Part shown: positions 1 through 12,261 of the stretch, in pieces
How positions within the stretch are numbered: position 1 is the stretch's first letter
Layout: every line of letters starts with the position of its first letter
Assembly: GCA_963855995.1 (NCBI GenBank)
Contig: OY979726.1
Location: 5,686,201-5,750,200, forward strand
Reading direction: 5' to 3'
From: Muricea muricata
Lineage: Eukaryota > Cnidaria > Anthozoa > Malacalcyonacea > Plexauridae
DNA: 64,000 nt
Program-made: the position numbers and the translations under genes
The notes under the pieces: generated by a model
What the model saw: the letters and a program-made list of their open reading frames with translations, nothing else
Told to the model about the DNA's origin: nothing
The model's database searches: none

Positions 1-886
1 CTAGATCTACTTTCTATCTCCCATCTCGAGTTCCTACCACCCACCAAATATCATTAAGGAGCTTCCACACAACAAAAGAATAAGCGAGATTTCATCAAGC
101 GAAGTGATCTTCAAAAACGACGCTCTCAAATCCAGCGAGCACAAAGAGAACATCAAGTATACACCAATATCAGATCCTGAGCAAAGCGCAGTATACGAAA
201 GCGGAAGATACTCTGGTTCAATCCTCCTTACAGCATGAACGTGAAAACCAACATAGCAAGAAACTTCCTACAGCTGCTAGACAAGCACTTTACCCCAGGG
301 CACAAGCTGCACAAGATCTTCAGCACGAACAATGTTAAAGTCAGTAACGGATGCACCCTTAGCGCAGCCAGTATCATGAAGAGTTACAACAAAAAGATCC
401 TAGAAAACCAACCAACTAACACGACCGCAGAATGCAATTGCAGAGTAAAAGATTCCTGCCCACTTCAAGGAAAATGCCAGTGGTTTACCTAGCCCAAGTG
501 ACAAACAGAAAAAAACAGCGAAAGAAAATGCTACATAGGACTCACAGAACGAACAGTTAAAGACTTGTAGAGGTTGTACAAACATCGCAATTCACTACGC
601 CACCGGAGTAAAGCAAACAGCACAGAACTACCGAAGTTTATATGGAACTTAAAGGACAAAAGCATCGATGAAATCACTGTGAGGAAATAGATGTCTCGTG
701 GTCAATTTTAGACATATCACCGCCCTACAAAAATGGAACAAGAACATTCCAGCTTTGAAGAATACAACATAATTTTCCATGAAGAAGGAAACCTACTGAA
801 CAAGAGATCGGAAATTCTTACGAACTGTCGTCATCAAAACAAATTCCCCCTTTGCAATTTTAAAGAAAAAACCCCGGAAAATTAAC
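1..886 (+). mobile_element. Penelope-like retroelement remnant (GIY-YIG end)
   Basis: Broken reading frames on the plus strand carry a Cys-rich stretch (CNCRVKDSCPLQGKC, coded near 430-475). After frame changes come the GIY-YIG-type motif CYIGLTERT (near 530-560) and a tail ending in NKRSEILTNCRHQNKF (near 800-845). This is the typical C-terminal end of Penelope-like retroelement proteins, in which a GIY-YIG endonuclease follows the reverse transcriptase. Several stops and frameshifts mean it is not functional. The 5' part with the reverse transcriptase is outside the window or lost. It probably lies in an intron of the downstream death-domain gene, because the first exon seen of that gene is a downstream one. 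Confidence 0.7.
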
Positions 887-1231
887 GCTTATTTACGCTT
901 AATGACACTATAATTAATCTTCCAACGTAACCACGTAGTGGACTATAAATACAAAAATTACAATTAAATGCAACAAGTTTTCCGATGTTTGCCTAATGGC
1001 ATGAAAGACCCTGTAGCGATGTACCGATAGTTGTAAAATTCTTTAGAAAAGTCGAATAAGTATATTGCTCTGCTATCTCGTATCGATCACTCTGATTGTC
1101 AAGAAGAACAACGTGTATATATATATATATTTTCCACTTGGCAACTTCATTCGCGCGACGCGAAGCGAAAACAAGAATTTGGCAACGTGATTGGTTAACA
1201 TTGGTTGGCGAGAAAATTCGCTGCGAACTAG

Positions 1232-1810
1232 TTGGAACCGTTCCTACTTTTTTCTGTTCGCGAAAACAAATTCGCCATGTGGAAAACAGGCTTAACCCCG
1301 CTATGTCCAGTGTATTTTTCCACTTGTGTGCTTCTGGTCACAAATTGCATGGACTTTGAAGATTTCAAAATCCTTTCTTCCTGTTCCGACTCGTATGAGT
1401 TAATGATACACGAGAGCCTCCTCATAAATAAGTACAAACCTACTCTTAATGTCCCAGGCAGTTCGAATGCTCTTAACCTTTTCTAATTTGTCGACTGTCT
1501 TTGTGTGTTAATGTCCTCGTCGTCTTATTTGTATCACGCTGTCTTATCTTGTCCTAGTTATACCTAATTCTCCAATGTAATTTGACACTTTGTAACAACG
1601 CTACGAACTGGAATGTACATTCAATACTGCATGCTGATGTATCTTGTGTTAATTTTGTCTGAAGATGTCTTGTGTTAGGATGAAACGTCACTTACTTTTT
1701 GATACGATACTTTTTGAAACTATTTTGCTTATGGCTCTACTAAAAGCACTATGTTGGGCTTTGATATGTATTTTACGGATTATAATAAAACTCACATATA
1801 CGCCACTTTT
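1232..1810 (+). mobile_element. Second Penelope-like element 3' end
   Basis: The frame at 1232-1486 ends in FKILSSCSDSYELMIHESLL followed by an INKYKPTLN motif. The I-x-K-x-KPxLN ending is characteristic of the GIY-YIG domain of Penelope-like elements. The preceding residues are in another frame (1096-1359, HVENRLNPAMSSVFF), so there is a frameshift. The noncoding tail to about 1810 contains a CTGAAGATG...GATGAAACGTC segment of the kind found near the ends of these elements. It is a degenerate, non-functional copy. Confidence 0.6.
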
Positions 1811-2267
1811 GACCGTTAACAACATTAACATTTTACAACATCTGCTCTGCGATTTTATGTCAGTCTGTGTAACTGTATTTTCACCAAGATTTAGAGCAAA
1901 AGAATATTTACCAAAAAGTTAAGCGAAAAGTTTTGAAATTGTGTTCATTTTAGCGTACGGCCCTTGACGGTTCTTGGGGGGAATTACGCACTTCATCAAT
2001 GGTTTTAAAAATGTTAAGCGTTGTTTCACTGTAGTTATTTTATAAAACAATTACCAGATGGTTTTCCGTGCAGAATAGCGCGATTCATGCACTTGGGATG
2101 TTGCTCGACTTTCGGAAAGCGCGAAAATATTTATGCTGTCCGAAAATCTTACAGCATCCCGCTTGCATGGACCACGCTATCCTGCGCGGAAAACTATTCG
2201 GTAATCCTTTAATAGTGTACGCGTAGTTTTTTTATACTAAATTTACTATTTTTTCTGTTTATTGCAG
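1811..2267 (+). other. Unassigned intronic sequence before first ZU5 exon
   Basis: No coding signal is evident. The stretch ends in a pyrimidine-rich tract and TTGCAG acceptor at 2265-2267, so it is probably the 3' part of an intron whose upstream exons lie left of the window. Confidence 0.5.
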
Positions 2268-3107
2268 ATCTGGTCGAAAGGAAAATCAGCGTCCACGGTG
2301 GTGTAATAAAGCTTGATGAAATCACACTTACAATCGGGGCTGGGTGTTTGGCTCAGAACGAAGTAATCAAGATAAAACGGGAAAAAAAATTGTCTTTCCA
2401 CTCACTTGTCGACTTAAAACTAATCAATTCTGCCCCCCGAATTTATGAATTTCTTCCGAAAGGCTTGGAATTCTTAAAACCAGCATTGCTTGCGATCAGA
2501 TTTAATAAAGCCAAACCTGGTTGGCAACCTGTTATTCTGCACGGTTTTTATAACGACCGCTGTAAGATTGTTTGGGAACTGATGACCATTGACGTCAAAG
2601 CAAAGAAGACAGGAATGTTCGCCAACAGCAAAATTAAAGGTTTTTCTTTTCTCTCTTATTTTATGGTAAGCGATGGGCCGTCCTCGATACCTCACTTTTT
2701 AAATCACTACAATGAGGTTTTTATCTGTTATGCTTATGTTTACCATGGTCGCAGGCCAGATTCATCTGTAGATATTTCAGTTGTCATATTGAGTCAGTTC
2801 GTTGATGCGAGAGAGAAAGAAAAACATTTGAATCGTCATTTGAGCGATGGTTACGTTCAAGGAGCAGAAGGAGACCCGAGGGAGGTCAAAATAGATCTTG
2901 AACATGCAATGCGTTTAGATTTTCCAGGAGTCGAACGCCCTCCCCATTCGTTCAACATAAGAGTACTTGAATTGGATAGTGTGGGCTTTCTAGTCCGTGA
3001 TGAAGATATAGATATTGGGAATATAGCGAGTGGCTCTGTGAAAATATACGAATCGGGAGCTGCCGCACGTCCATTGTGGGATCTAAAAGTCGATAAGCAG
3101 AATCAAA
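2268..3107 (+). CDS. Copy 1 exon: ZU5-like + UPA-like
   Basis: 840 nt, entered in phase 1 after TTGCAG and left in phase 1 before gtgagt. It codes about 280 residues that align throughout with the 870-nt exon at 20167-21036. The position that is His-Phe-Ser in autoproteolytic ZU5 domains reads Gly-Phe-Ser here (codons at 2639-2647). Confidence 0.8.
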
Positions 3108-3373
3108 GTGAGTATAATTTAGATTTTATCACTTTATCCTAATATATTTTTTGCTGTCCAGTATCAATGCGTTTATAGACAATCAAACTGCTTGGTTTGC
3201 GATTCGGCATTTCGCGTAGTACAGCTGCCTAACCGGATCGCTATGGATTTGTAAATCCAAAATAAAAAAAAACAACTTTACGCTTTCTTCTAAAAATCAC
3301 TAATGACATTAAAGATAAAATATTACCTGACATGAATTCAACAGATTTCTTATGAAGATCAAATATATATAAG

Positions 3374-3416
<43 letters not shown>

Positions 3417-5990
3417 CCACTAGGCTACGGAAAGTATAGCTTGCAAGAGCATGGGTCTTAGTTGTGTGCCCTTAAATCTTATTTTTTGATGCCATTAAAC
3501 TATAGTTTTACCATGTTACGTTTTAGGGACACTTTCGCCGCTACCTTCTTTGCCAGATCCTGATTCTGAAGGTACGTTAACTGATTTCTTCTTAACACAT
3601 GCGATGTTAACGACAGCCCTTAATTGAACAGAACTCACCTTCATTATTTAGAAATATATGAATTCTACCCCTTTGTCCGGATTAAAATGCTACGCTACAT
3701 TATAACAATCTTAATGTGATTCCTTGTCTCAGTTCATCCCTAAAGAATGGCCGTTACGACTTAAACCGAACATTGGACCTTCGAATTTTGAATCAGATAA
3801 GAGTAAAAATACAAAAAATTTGCTTTGTCATACATATATTAATAACTTATACCAAACAATATAACGTTTGGGGCATTATAGACTGAGAATTCCTGGAAAT
3901 GTTTGCGAATGCCGTCAACGATTATTTTCTACGATTTATTATTTAGCGAATAATTAATAAGCCTCTTTATTACATAGTAGACAATAAGATACTGAAAATA
4001 CACATTAAGATATTTTCCATATCTTCACCGGTGAAGATATCCATCACGATTTTGTTTTCAAAATGGCAATATTTCAAAGATTAGCAAAAAGATCATACTT
4101 CAATTATTGTAATTTTCCTAATCTTACGCTAAAACATTCACCGTACCTTTCAAATAAAACAAATAATTTCTTTGGTAAAGACTTTCATTTCATACCAATG
4201 GCATCTTATTTAAGATTATTTCAAAATCCCCACTGAAACTATAAACATGCACGGAACGAGAAGGGAAAAAGAGGGTAGGAACAATCACTTACAAAGTGTT
4301 CGTAACAAGCGAAATGAATTGACACATGGCATAAAAGTTTCCTCAAGAATATGGAACAAAGATTCAATGTCTTTGAAGTAAAGATTTATACTAAAACAAT
4401 TAGTCGCCTCAGGCACGGTGATTACAAGCCTTCATTCACTTCACCTATGGCTGAGTGAATGTAGGCTTGTAATCACCTCGCCTTCGTCGACTTGTTAAAT
4501 ATACGACAAGAGCGTATGGTATAATTCATTAATAATATAACATTTTTAAAAACACAATCCGTTTCAAACATCCCACAAAACATGCACATTGAAAATCAAA
4601 GATGGTGGACTGATCGTGTGTTTCAGCTGAAATATCTCTCGAGTGAAGCTAGAAATGAAAAATCCGCCAGTTTCTTCAAAAGCTCTATTAAATTAGCAAA
4701 AAGAATATGTTGCTATTACCCCTTTAAATTGTTTTTCTTCACCTTGGGTAGACCATAATGCATCGTGATCTCGAACATACCAATTAAGTAAATGTGTTTT
4801 TTTCAAATTTCCAGATGTGTATCAGAATACAAGACTCACAAATAGAGAAATAAATAAAATGAGCGACAAAGTAGGAATATCTTGGGACGGCTTAGCCGGT
4901 CTTATGGATATTCCGTATGAAGAACAGGAAAAAATCAGGTTCAGCCTCGAGCATCTGGCATTTGTCTCAAAAGCCCAAAAAATTTTCCTGCTTTACAACG
5001 CACAGAAATCATTCGACCGTTGTTCCCTACAACAATACTTCGAAGAACTTAAACGCCTTGACTTGAAAAAGGAAATGCTAAAGTTTAAGACACAATACGA
5101 GGTATCAGTAATTATTCGGAATTTTCTTTTCCTGTACTCTACGAAACACTCGGGCTTAATGGGCCGATTCCGCCCCCTCTCGCATTAGAATACAAATGCA
5201 TGAAATGTACACAAAGTCAATTAGAAATCCTACATTCTTATCCACCACTCCACCAAGCACAAGAAACTATTTATGAACTTTTGTTATGTTTTGTGGTGGA
5301 GGGGGGTGCTGGCTTGTACTCTTCACAAGAGGACTGGGCTCAAGATAGCTCGAGAAGTTCTATTGAGAATGGAAAGTAGACTATATTTCAGAAAACGTTC
5401 TCTGGTCGTACAATTTATCGCGCATCTAGCATTTTCAGGAAAGTAGACTGCCTGTTAAACCCTTTAATTTTATACATCTATGGCCGAAGTAATTTTGAAG
5501 CTACATCTTATGTAAGATGTCAAGAAAATCAAAGTTAACGTTTCAAGAGAAATCTACATCATATATACAGACTCCTTCACCGTGATGATTTCAAATAATT
5601 TTCATACATTGAGCACATTAACGTTTGCTGGAGAAATATTTTTTTCTCTAAACAGATGGAACTGAAACACCAACGTCAGAACCTGAAATCTCAATATCAG
5701 AATTTGAAACAACACCCCTCTCCCCCCGTGAAATGTACAGACTTAGCCTACGTCTAAGTTGTAAATGGGAAACCCTAGCTGGTCTACTGAATATAGAAAA
5801 AGACGAAATACGATACAACATTCCCTACGCGGATGTCCGCTCTAAAGCTGAGAAAATGTTGGCGATTTTCAACAAGACGGAAGGCTTTTCGCGTAAAAGG
5901 TTGGCTGAGGGCTTAGCGGAAGAAGGGGAGTTAGAGTTGGAGGAATCAGTGACCACGGGAAAGTGGAGAGCTGTTACTCTAATAACATGA
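2268..5990 (+). CDS. ZU5-UPA-tandem death domain protein, copy 1 (5' partial)
   Basis: Four exons are visible: 2268-3107 (ZU5-like plus UPA-like), 3527-3571 (Pro-rich linker), 4815-5101 (death domain 1) and 5656-5990 (death domain 2, stop at 5988-5990). The ZU5 core shows GGVIKLDEITLTIGAG and the hallmark LPKGLEFLKPALL; the UPA-like half shows CYAYVYHGRRPDSSVDISVV. ZU5-UPA-death-domain modules occur in UNC5 receptors, UNC5CL, PIDD1 and ankyrins; tandem death domains after ZU5-UPA are unusual. By analogy with copy 2, signal-peptide and membrane exons should lie upstream of the window. The exon pattern matches copy 2 except at the junction of the two death domains, where the phases disagree (0 against 1), so a mini-exon is missed or the gene is damaged. 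Function in death or innate signalling is inference. Confidence 0.75.
3370..3413. repeat. (TA)n microsatellite
   Basis: An uninterrupted TA run in the intron between the UPA exon and the linker exon of copy 1. Confidence 0.9.
3527..3571 (+). CDS. Copy 1 exon: Pro-rich linker
   Basis: A 45-nt exon, phase 1 to phase 1, between TTTTAG and gtacgt. It reads G-T-L-S-P-L-P-S-L-P-D-P-D-S-E. A 42-nt exon with the same phases and position exists in copy 2 (24726-24767), which supports both calls. Confidence 0.65.
4019..4040. repeat. Perfect 22-bp palindrome
   Basis: ATATCTTCACC is followed directly by its reverse complement in the intron before death-domain exon 1 of copy 1. Confidence 0.8.
4413..4483. 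repeat. Short inverted repeat (hairpin)
   Basis: Arms of about 30 bp (GGTGATTACAAGCCT... and ...AGGCTTGTAATCACC) around a short loop. A small foldback element is likely. Confidence 0.65.
4815..5101 (+). CDS. Copy 1 exon: death domain 1
   Basis: 287 nt after TTTCCAG, ending before gtatca. It codes a six-helix death-domain-like sequence: LTNREINKMS, then GISWDGLAGLMDIPYEE, and a C-terminal helix CSLQQYFEELKRLDLKKEM. The W-x-x-L-A-x-L-M core and the closing L-x-x-L helix are typical of the fold. It matches exon 28235-28527 residue by residue through the core. Confidence 0.8.
5656..5990 (+). CDS. Copy 1 exon: death domain 2 and C-terminus
   Basis: After the TCTAAACAG acceptor the frame reads an acidic spacer (TSEPEISISEFETT), then LSPREMYRLSLRL, KWETLAGLLNIEKDEI, ...RSKAEKMLAIFN and a last helix followed by TTGKWRAV and a stop at 5988-5990. 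It is a second, divergent death domain. This frame needs one carried-over base, while death-domain exon 1 ends on a codon boundary. The corresponding junction in copy 2 is phase 0 on both sides. Confidence 0.7.
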
Positions 5991-8916
5991 TTGACGCGGA
6001 CATTTTTCATGGATCTTTAGATTCGTGAAAAATGTAGTTTACAGTTAGAAATTAAAAAACTGGAATTATTCTATTTTTTACATGCATGGTTTCTGTACAA
6101 TATAGTCCAGGATCAGTAGCGAAACCAGTCCGACAATTTGGCACTGTCCAAATTGTAAATCATTATAATTATTTATTTCTCTAAAAATTGATCGTTTTAC
6201 GGCTTTGAAGAAGGGAAATACTTTGCATAGCACGATCAATTTGTCCGTCGAGATTGGTGTCACTACTGCTAACGATGGATTTCAAGATAGGACTCGTTTA
6301 GGAAAACGTTTTTGTTCAAAAAATATTGAAATGTACGTAAAAACGAGGCAGTCGTTGCATTAAAATGTAACAAACTGTCAGTGTCATGGCTAAAGGGGAT
6401 TGAAGAGGGGTAGGTTTTCATGATGGCGGTTGCATTTCAAGATTCTTAAAACAAGAACGAATCAACAACCAGACATTTATAATATTCCTAAACCTCACCC
6501 TGACCCTAACCCTGAACCTATCCTCAATTTATTGGGACTGTTATAAATGTCTGGTTGTTGATTTGTTCTGGTTTTAAGAATCTTGAAAAACAACCACTAT
6601 TTTGAAAACCTACCTCTCGTTCATCCCCTTTAGCCATCGACAAACGGTCAGGTCTATTATTCTGAGGTATGCAGCACCTACTCCGAAGCGTGATTCTGAT
6701 TGTCTCGTTTGAATTTCGTTTGACTCATAAACAATGGGAATACTTCGTTGTGCTGAAGAATGTTTGGGAAAGAGGTGCTACAACAACTGGAAGTAAAGAA
6801 ATCGGAAATAACTACTTGTAATCCTTTGAAGACATGTAATTGTCAAATTGTAGTCGCATGTTGCACGATCAAAAGACGATAAAAACTTTACAAAGCTAAT
6901 CAATATTAATCATTAAATAGCGATCATTTATGAATATGATGTATTACGTGAGTTCGGTAGTTTTTCATGGCTGCACTCTCCTCCCAAGAATAGCATGTAT
7001 CGTTTTATACAACTCTAAAATGTGTATTTTATCGGGGAGGGGGTCAATATTTGATCAATATGATCAATATTAGATCAATATTAGATCAATTAAATGGCCC
7101 AGAATACATAGTGATGAGGTTTATATCCCGTGTATATACCTTAAAGTTTAGGAACCAACAATCACATAAAAATATTTTATTGTAAATAAATCTGCTAGCA
7201 AGTAAATTCTGACGCTTTAAATTCCATTGACAACATTATATCAGAGCGAATCGCGCCGCTTTTGCATCCGGTGTGTGTGGGCTTTAAAATACACGTTACT
7301 CGTTAGCATAACATCGAATGACATTGCAGGTTGCCACAGAAAATTTTTGGCAACAAAGCAAAACAAGGAAGTAAAATACATCACTGTTATTTTAGTGGGT
7401 TTATTGCATTACTATTATTATGACAATCAGGTTTGCTTAACTTAACCACGAATCTCTCTGGTTGCTCGCGACAACAGGTATGTTGAAATTATTCTGTGTA
7501 TAGCTACTTGCTTGTTATACACACAGTGTAAATACCCTTGTATATTAATGCTTTCGGGTCTACGCCGTTTACACTGCACAGCCTCAAACAGCAATTGTCA
7601 GTACATGAATCACAACCGTGATTCTGCCAATCTTATTTTGTGATTTTGACAGTTAAAATTAATGGCAATACATTTGAAAACAATACGAGGGAGCAAGTTT
7701 ACTCAATTCTTTACGGGAAGAGTTTACACGAGACGTTTTGTCGGATTCAAACTTTCTCGGATACAAAGTTCCAACAAACTTTTCCGGATTCGAAAGTTCC
7801 GGATTCATAATCTATCTGTGATAATTTGTAGCGGATTCATGCTCCTTAGTGTAAACGGTAAAACGAATCCGATATCAAAACATCCCGGATTAGCGATCAA
7901 TCCGGAATTTTTGCCCAATTGTAAACGGAGTCAATATTTGGGGCCAATACAGCGTCAATGTGTCAATACAGCATCAATGTGTCAATACAGCGAAAAAGTG
8001 TCAATGCAGCGAGCACAGTAGTGGTAATAATTAACAATTAGATTACGAGCTCGAGATTTCTATGCGGTGATAGTTGATGAGGGCGAAGCCCGAATTCGTG
8101 TAAACTGACTGTGGAGCGTATATGTAGGCGTGTACGTATATTGATTATTGAGCGTAGACGTGTTTATTGAGCTCCGCTATTTTTCTGAAAATTCAATAGA
8201 AATATTAATCCAATAGCTTTTAACAGAGGTCGATCTATTCCAACGATTCGTAGCAGAAATATTAAAAGAAAGATAGACCGTTCCTCGCAGTGGCTGCAGG
8301 CAGCTCAAGCCCGACGACATCACTCTACGATTGTATCAAAACCAATGGGTTGTGCTAGAAGGCGGTAAGATTAACAAGTATAAAGAATTTCCGATATAAA
8401 ACCGCACAGTTTGAGCAAGTGGGGGTGAAGAGGAGTTTGAGATGGTGACGTTATCAAATTTGATAGTTTGAAGACAAATGTAGCTTTTAAATGTATGATA
8501 ATATTACAGACTTTAATAACAGCTAATCATATAAAACGTGGTAAAAATAAATATGATTGCAAACTGCCCGAACTTGATGTCGTGACATGCGAACCCGGTA
8601 TTGTGTAAAGGAAGTCTGAACGCCTACGCAAACAGCTTCGGGCAACAGAATATTCATCAGTAGATGCTAAAGGCGAACTTAACGGGAGTCAAACTGCTAG
8701 ATTTGGGTATTACTTGCGCCAACTCTACAATTAGTCTATCTGAAAACGATTTAACAACTAAACGTTTGCAAGATCATAAGGAAATGCTTTTTTATGTGAC
8801 GAAGAAAACGGGCTAGCTAAATAATGTCGTTAACATATCAATTCGAAAGGCACCGTAACGAAACGTCCGTTGTTCTGAATGAACTCGTTAATATATTTGA
8901 AAATACAATACAATAC
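5991..8916. other. Intergenic, repeat-derived
   Basis: No gene recognised. Besides the element at 6386-6637, it holds a short tandem run of GATCAATATTA-like units near 7045-7085 and a run of GTCAATACAGC-like units near 7935-8000. Stretches with TGTAAACGG-type ends near 7640-7930 look like degenerate inverted-repeat transposons. Confidence 0.5.
6386..6637. mobile_element. Foldback/MITE-like element
   Basis: Terminal inverted repeats ATGGCTAAAGGGGAT and ATCCCCTTTAGCCAT are followed inward by matching arms (ACAACCAGACATTTATAA and its complement). The loop has CCCTAA-like runs that are part of the element, not telomere. Confidence 0.7.
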
Positions 8917-10425
8917 AAATTTTATTGTGTTCCTCAAGGAGGCTTTTTGACACTAATTTACATGGATTAATGATAAGAAGTTAACATAAGAATTAAATTA
9001 CTACAAGATAGAGCTATATTAATAAAAGGTGAAGGAACTACAGTAGTCAGTATGTCAAAATATCAATTAAAAATAGTTTATTCTTAAGTGTAAAATCTGC
9101 TTAACATGTCTTCCTTTAATTTGTTCTTAAAACTTAGGCCTGCATTAGCTTTGAATCATTGTGAGGCTGCTCCATATTTTTGTTCCTCTATAACTAAATG
9201 TTCTTTGACCTATTGTAGTATTATACATTGGTATTTGGAATATATCGAGAGATAACGAGTATACCGTTCATGTAAATCTGAACACTTACTAAATTTATTG
9301 CACAAGTGAAGCGAAGCTAAGACTAAGTCGTGAACACAACTGTACATCATAACAGTATCTCTAAAAAGAATTTGTTCCCTCAGCGGAAACCATTTCCGCT
9401 AGTCGCGTTTTCGGTGCAATTTGATCGAATCGAACTTTTTAGTATTTTGTCACAATCCTGCAAGCAAAGTTTTGTACAAATTGCAACTTGTTGATATTTT
9501 TGGCTGACGTATTCGACCAAGCAAAGGAGCAATATAGCAATTTGTTCATTACCAATGCTGATATTAAAAGGGATAAGGTTTCTTTGTTAAAACACTTGCA
9601 CGTTCTGTTGTTGTGCGAAAGCTTCGACATGCAGGGGGAGATCACTTCAGTGATATGTCATTCAAAGATTCTGCAATCAAGTTATGATCAGAGATATATA
9701 TATATATCGTGAGTTTTTAGCTGTAAGGTATTATTAGATTTCCGATATTTACCTAGGAGACTATTGACTAGTATCTTTCCAATGACTTTCGATTGTGCAC
9801 AATCATCAATTTTGCTACAGAAAAATATTGATTTAGCCTCTCGGATTTCTGAATTAACTTTGTGGCGCAGTTCTTTATATCTTCTCCAGTGGTCTTGGGC
9901 ATTATACTTGATAGCTAGCTTTTTGAAAAAACTCTTTGTTTCATAAAACTCCTAATGTACGAGGGCATCCATGGAATAGAATTTCCCTGAACTCTCATTC
10001 ATCTAAGAGGCGCGTGTAAATCAGGGACCTGGAGGAAAAGTGTACTCCAGATCTGCCAACACACGTTGGGGGTCAGTTTCCCACGGTACCTGTGAGATGT
10101 CATTTAGAGAGTCATCGCAGCGAAACCGTTTAAAATTTCGGAAATATCTTGAGAGATTTATAAATACGACCTTTCCTAACGGCAAAAATTAAGTTATGGT
10201 CAGGTATTCCAAGGTCAACAGTTCCGACTTTCAGGATATTTTCGGCTCTATTTGTATGAATTAAATCAATAGCTGTTGCTGATGTCTCCGTTACTCTTCT
10301 TGGGCAATTTATTAACTGTTCAAACTTGTAAAGTCAGGACAGGAATTCTAATTTACGGGAGTGAGAGCCCAATTGAGGTTTTAATACATCACAGTTTAGG
10401 TCTCCCATGATTATTACTTCCCTAT
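8917..10425 (-). mobile_element. CR1/Jockey-type LINE remnant
   Basis: On the minus strand, in order: the C-terminal endonuclease piece (GDLNCDVLKPQLG-type motif near 10420-10370, then TAIDLIHTNRAENIL near 10270), a reverse-transcriptase upstream segment (WRRYKELRHKVNSEIREAKS near 9900-9830), and the end of the protein (LVMNKLLYCSFAWSNTSAKN, 9550-9490). The 3' end near 8920 has a short TATTG-rich tail and the conserved GQRTFSYRGTKIWSSL region is near 9200. Stops, frameshifts and an internal deletion of most of the catalytic RT show that it is dead. Confidence 0.75.
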
Positions 10426-10437
10426 TTTCCGGCTAGT

Positions 10438-12242
10438 ACTAAAAATCGATACAGCGATACAGGAACCGGAACCTGAAACTGGAACCGAAACCGCACATAA
10501 ATTTTGCAAATTATCGCACTTCATAACTGCAGCAGACATTAGTGATAATATTTTTCATGGGGGGGGGGGGGGGACTTCTCGAGAGAATCATGCGAAATAT
10601 ATGAGAATTTGTCAAACAAGAAAGAACGGTATTCATGATGCATTAAATTCCTTGCTTGCTAAATGTCTAACTAAATATTACGTCGAGCGTTCTACTTTAA
10701 ATACATCCATTGCATAAAATTTTATGTAAATCTTGTTTTTAGCTATAGACTCCCACAGTTCATTAGAATTGCGCTACTCTGCAGTTTTATGTCTCATATT
10801 ATAAGTCTAAAAAACGCGTGTTTGCGGGATAATCATGTGAAATATACATGGTGAAATATGATCTGAAATCTGAATGCAGCAGCGTGACTAGGTATTTTTC
10901 ACTAGAGTTTCACCGTTGTTGAACGCGCACCGACAAAACTAACAAAACAACAATTTTCGCAATCTATATATATATTGCAACAGAAGGATTTAAACGACGT
11001 CGTGCGATACTTTCTGCCAGTTCATCTTCAGTTTCCTGCCCTTCATGGACTGAGACCGTGAACATCAGTGGAAATTACGGGAACAACTTAAATTATATTC
11101 AATAGCCACGACAATACGAATTACATCTGACCATTAAGCTATATAGTGTAGTTACCGAATGCCAAAAATGCATTACAGATTGTAATTTTGCTGCAAACTT
11201 GCAAAATGAGAATAAATTTCCCCTTATTTGCCCTTATATATAACTGCTGAATACACAAAAAACTGTAATCAACTCTTGGCAACTAGAAAGTCTACATACA
11301 GCTGTGTGGTCAGTAGAATGATGACTCGAATCGCAAAGCTGCGTGCAAGGTTCCTGGTTAGAATAATAATCGCCTGTAACCCTAAGACTCGCCACAGGTC
11401 GACGTTTCCATCTGAAGTTACATATAATATTGTTGAGCAAAACCACTGACTTGTACAGATCTGTGAGCATAGCCATAAAACTTGGCTTGCGAACGTGTGT
11501 AAAACAGTAAATGAAATGTGTTGGTATAGACGAGATATATGCCGCCTCACTCGGAGTCGGAGGCAAAAGGAGATTTATTTAGCTTATAATATAAGGCTAG
11601 CAGAATAAATACTACAATATATCGAACAATATGTAGGACGCTCGACGTAATATTTGGCTGGACATTTAGATAAGACAATATATAAACAAGGAATTTAATG
11701 CATCATGAATACCGTTCTTTCTTGCTTGACGAAGTCCTATGTGAAACACCTATTCAGTATTCACACAGCTGCATTCAGATTTCAGATCATATTTCACCAT
11801 GTATATTTCACATGATTATCCATTAATAAAATACCGGTGCAAACATGCTGATATTCAATATTTCTCGCGTTTTTTGAGACTTACTAATGAGACATAAAAC
11901 AGAGTAGCGCAATTCGAAATGGATGAACTGTGGAAGTCTATAGCTAGAAACAAGATTTTATGCAATGGATGTATATAAAGTAGAACGCTCAACGTAATAT
12001 TTAGTTAGACATTTAGGTAAAACAATATATAAGCAAGGAATTTAATGCATCATGAATACCGTTTTTTCTTGTTTGACGAATTCCCATATATTTCTCAGGA
12101 CTCTCTCGAGAAGATCCCTCCCTGAGAAATATTATCGCTAATGTCTCCTGCAGTTATGTAGTGCGATAATTTGCATAAATTATGCGCGGTTTCGGTTCCA
12201 GTTCCAGGTTCCGGTTCCTGTATCGCTGTATCGCTTTTTGTA
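10438..12242. mobile_element. 1.8-kb foldback DNA transposon
   Basis: The ends are inverted: AGCGATACAGCGATACAGG-like sequence near 10445 and its complement near 12235. The complementarity continues inward for roughly 350-400 bp on each side, including the stretch around GCATTAAATTCCTTGCTTG at 10640 against 12030. A second copy of part of the right arm lies at about 11630-11835, so the right side is partly duplicated. No transposase frame is evident in the centre (10920-11580), so it is non-autonomous. The outer ends contain short GAACC-type direct repeats. Confidence 0.75.
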
Positions 12243-12261
12243 TCTGCAAAGCAGATATATC

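Noticed and set aside
1665-1922. Hydrophobic frame that could be the missing membrane exon of copy 1
   Set aside because: It lies in the 3' tail of a Penelope-like element and lacks acceptor/donor sites in phase 1.
6490-6520. CCCTAA-like runs as interstitial telomere
   Set aside because: Only a few imperfect units, inside the loop of a foldback element; the same pattern recurs in the loop at 28735-28770.
7662-8021. 119-aa basic frame
   Set aside because: Built from GGATTC-rich repeated segments of a degenerate transposon; no family signature.
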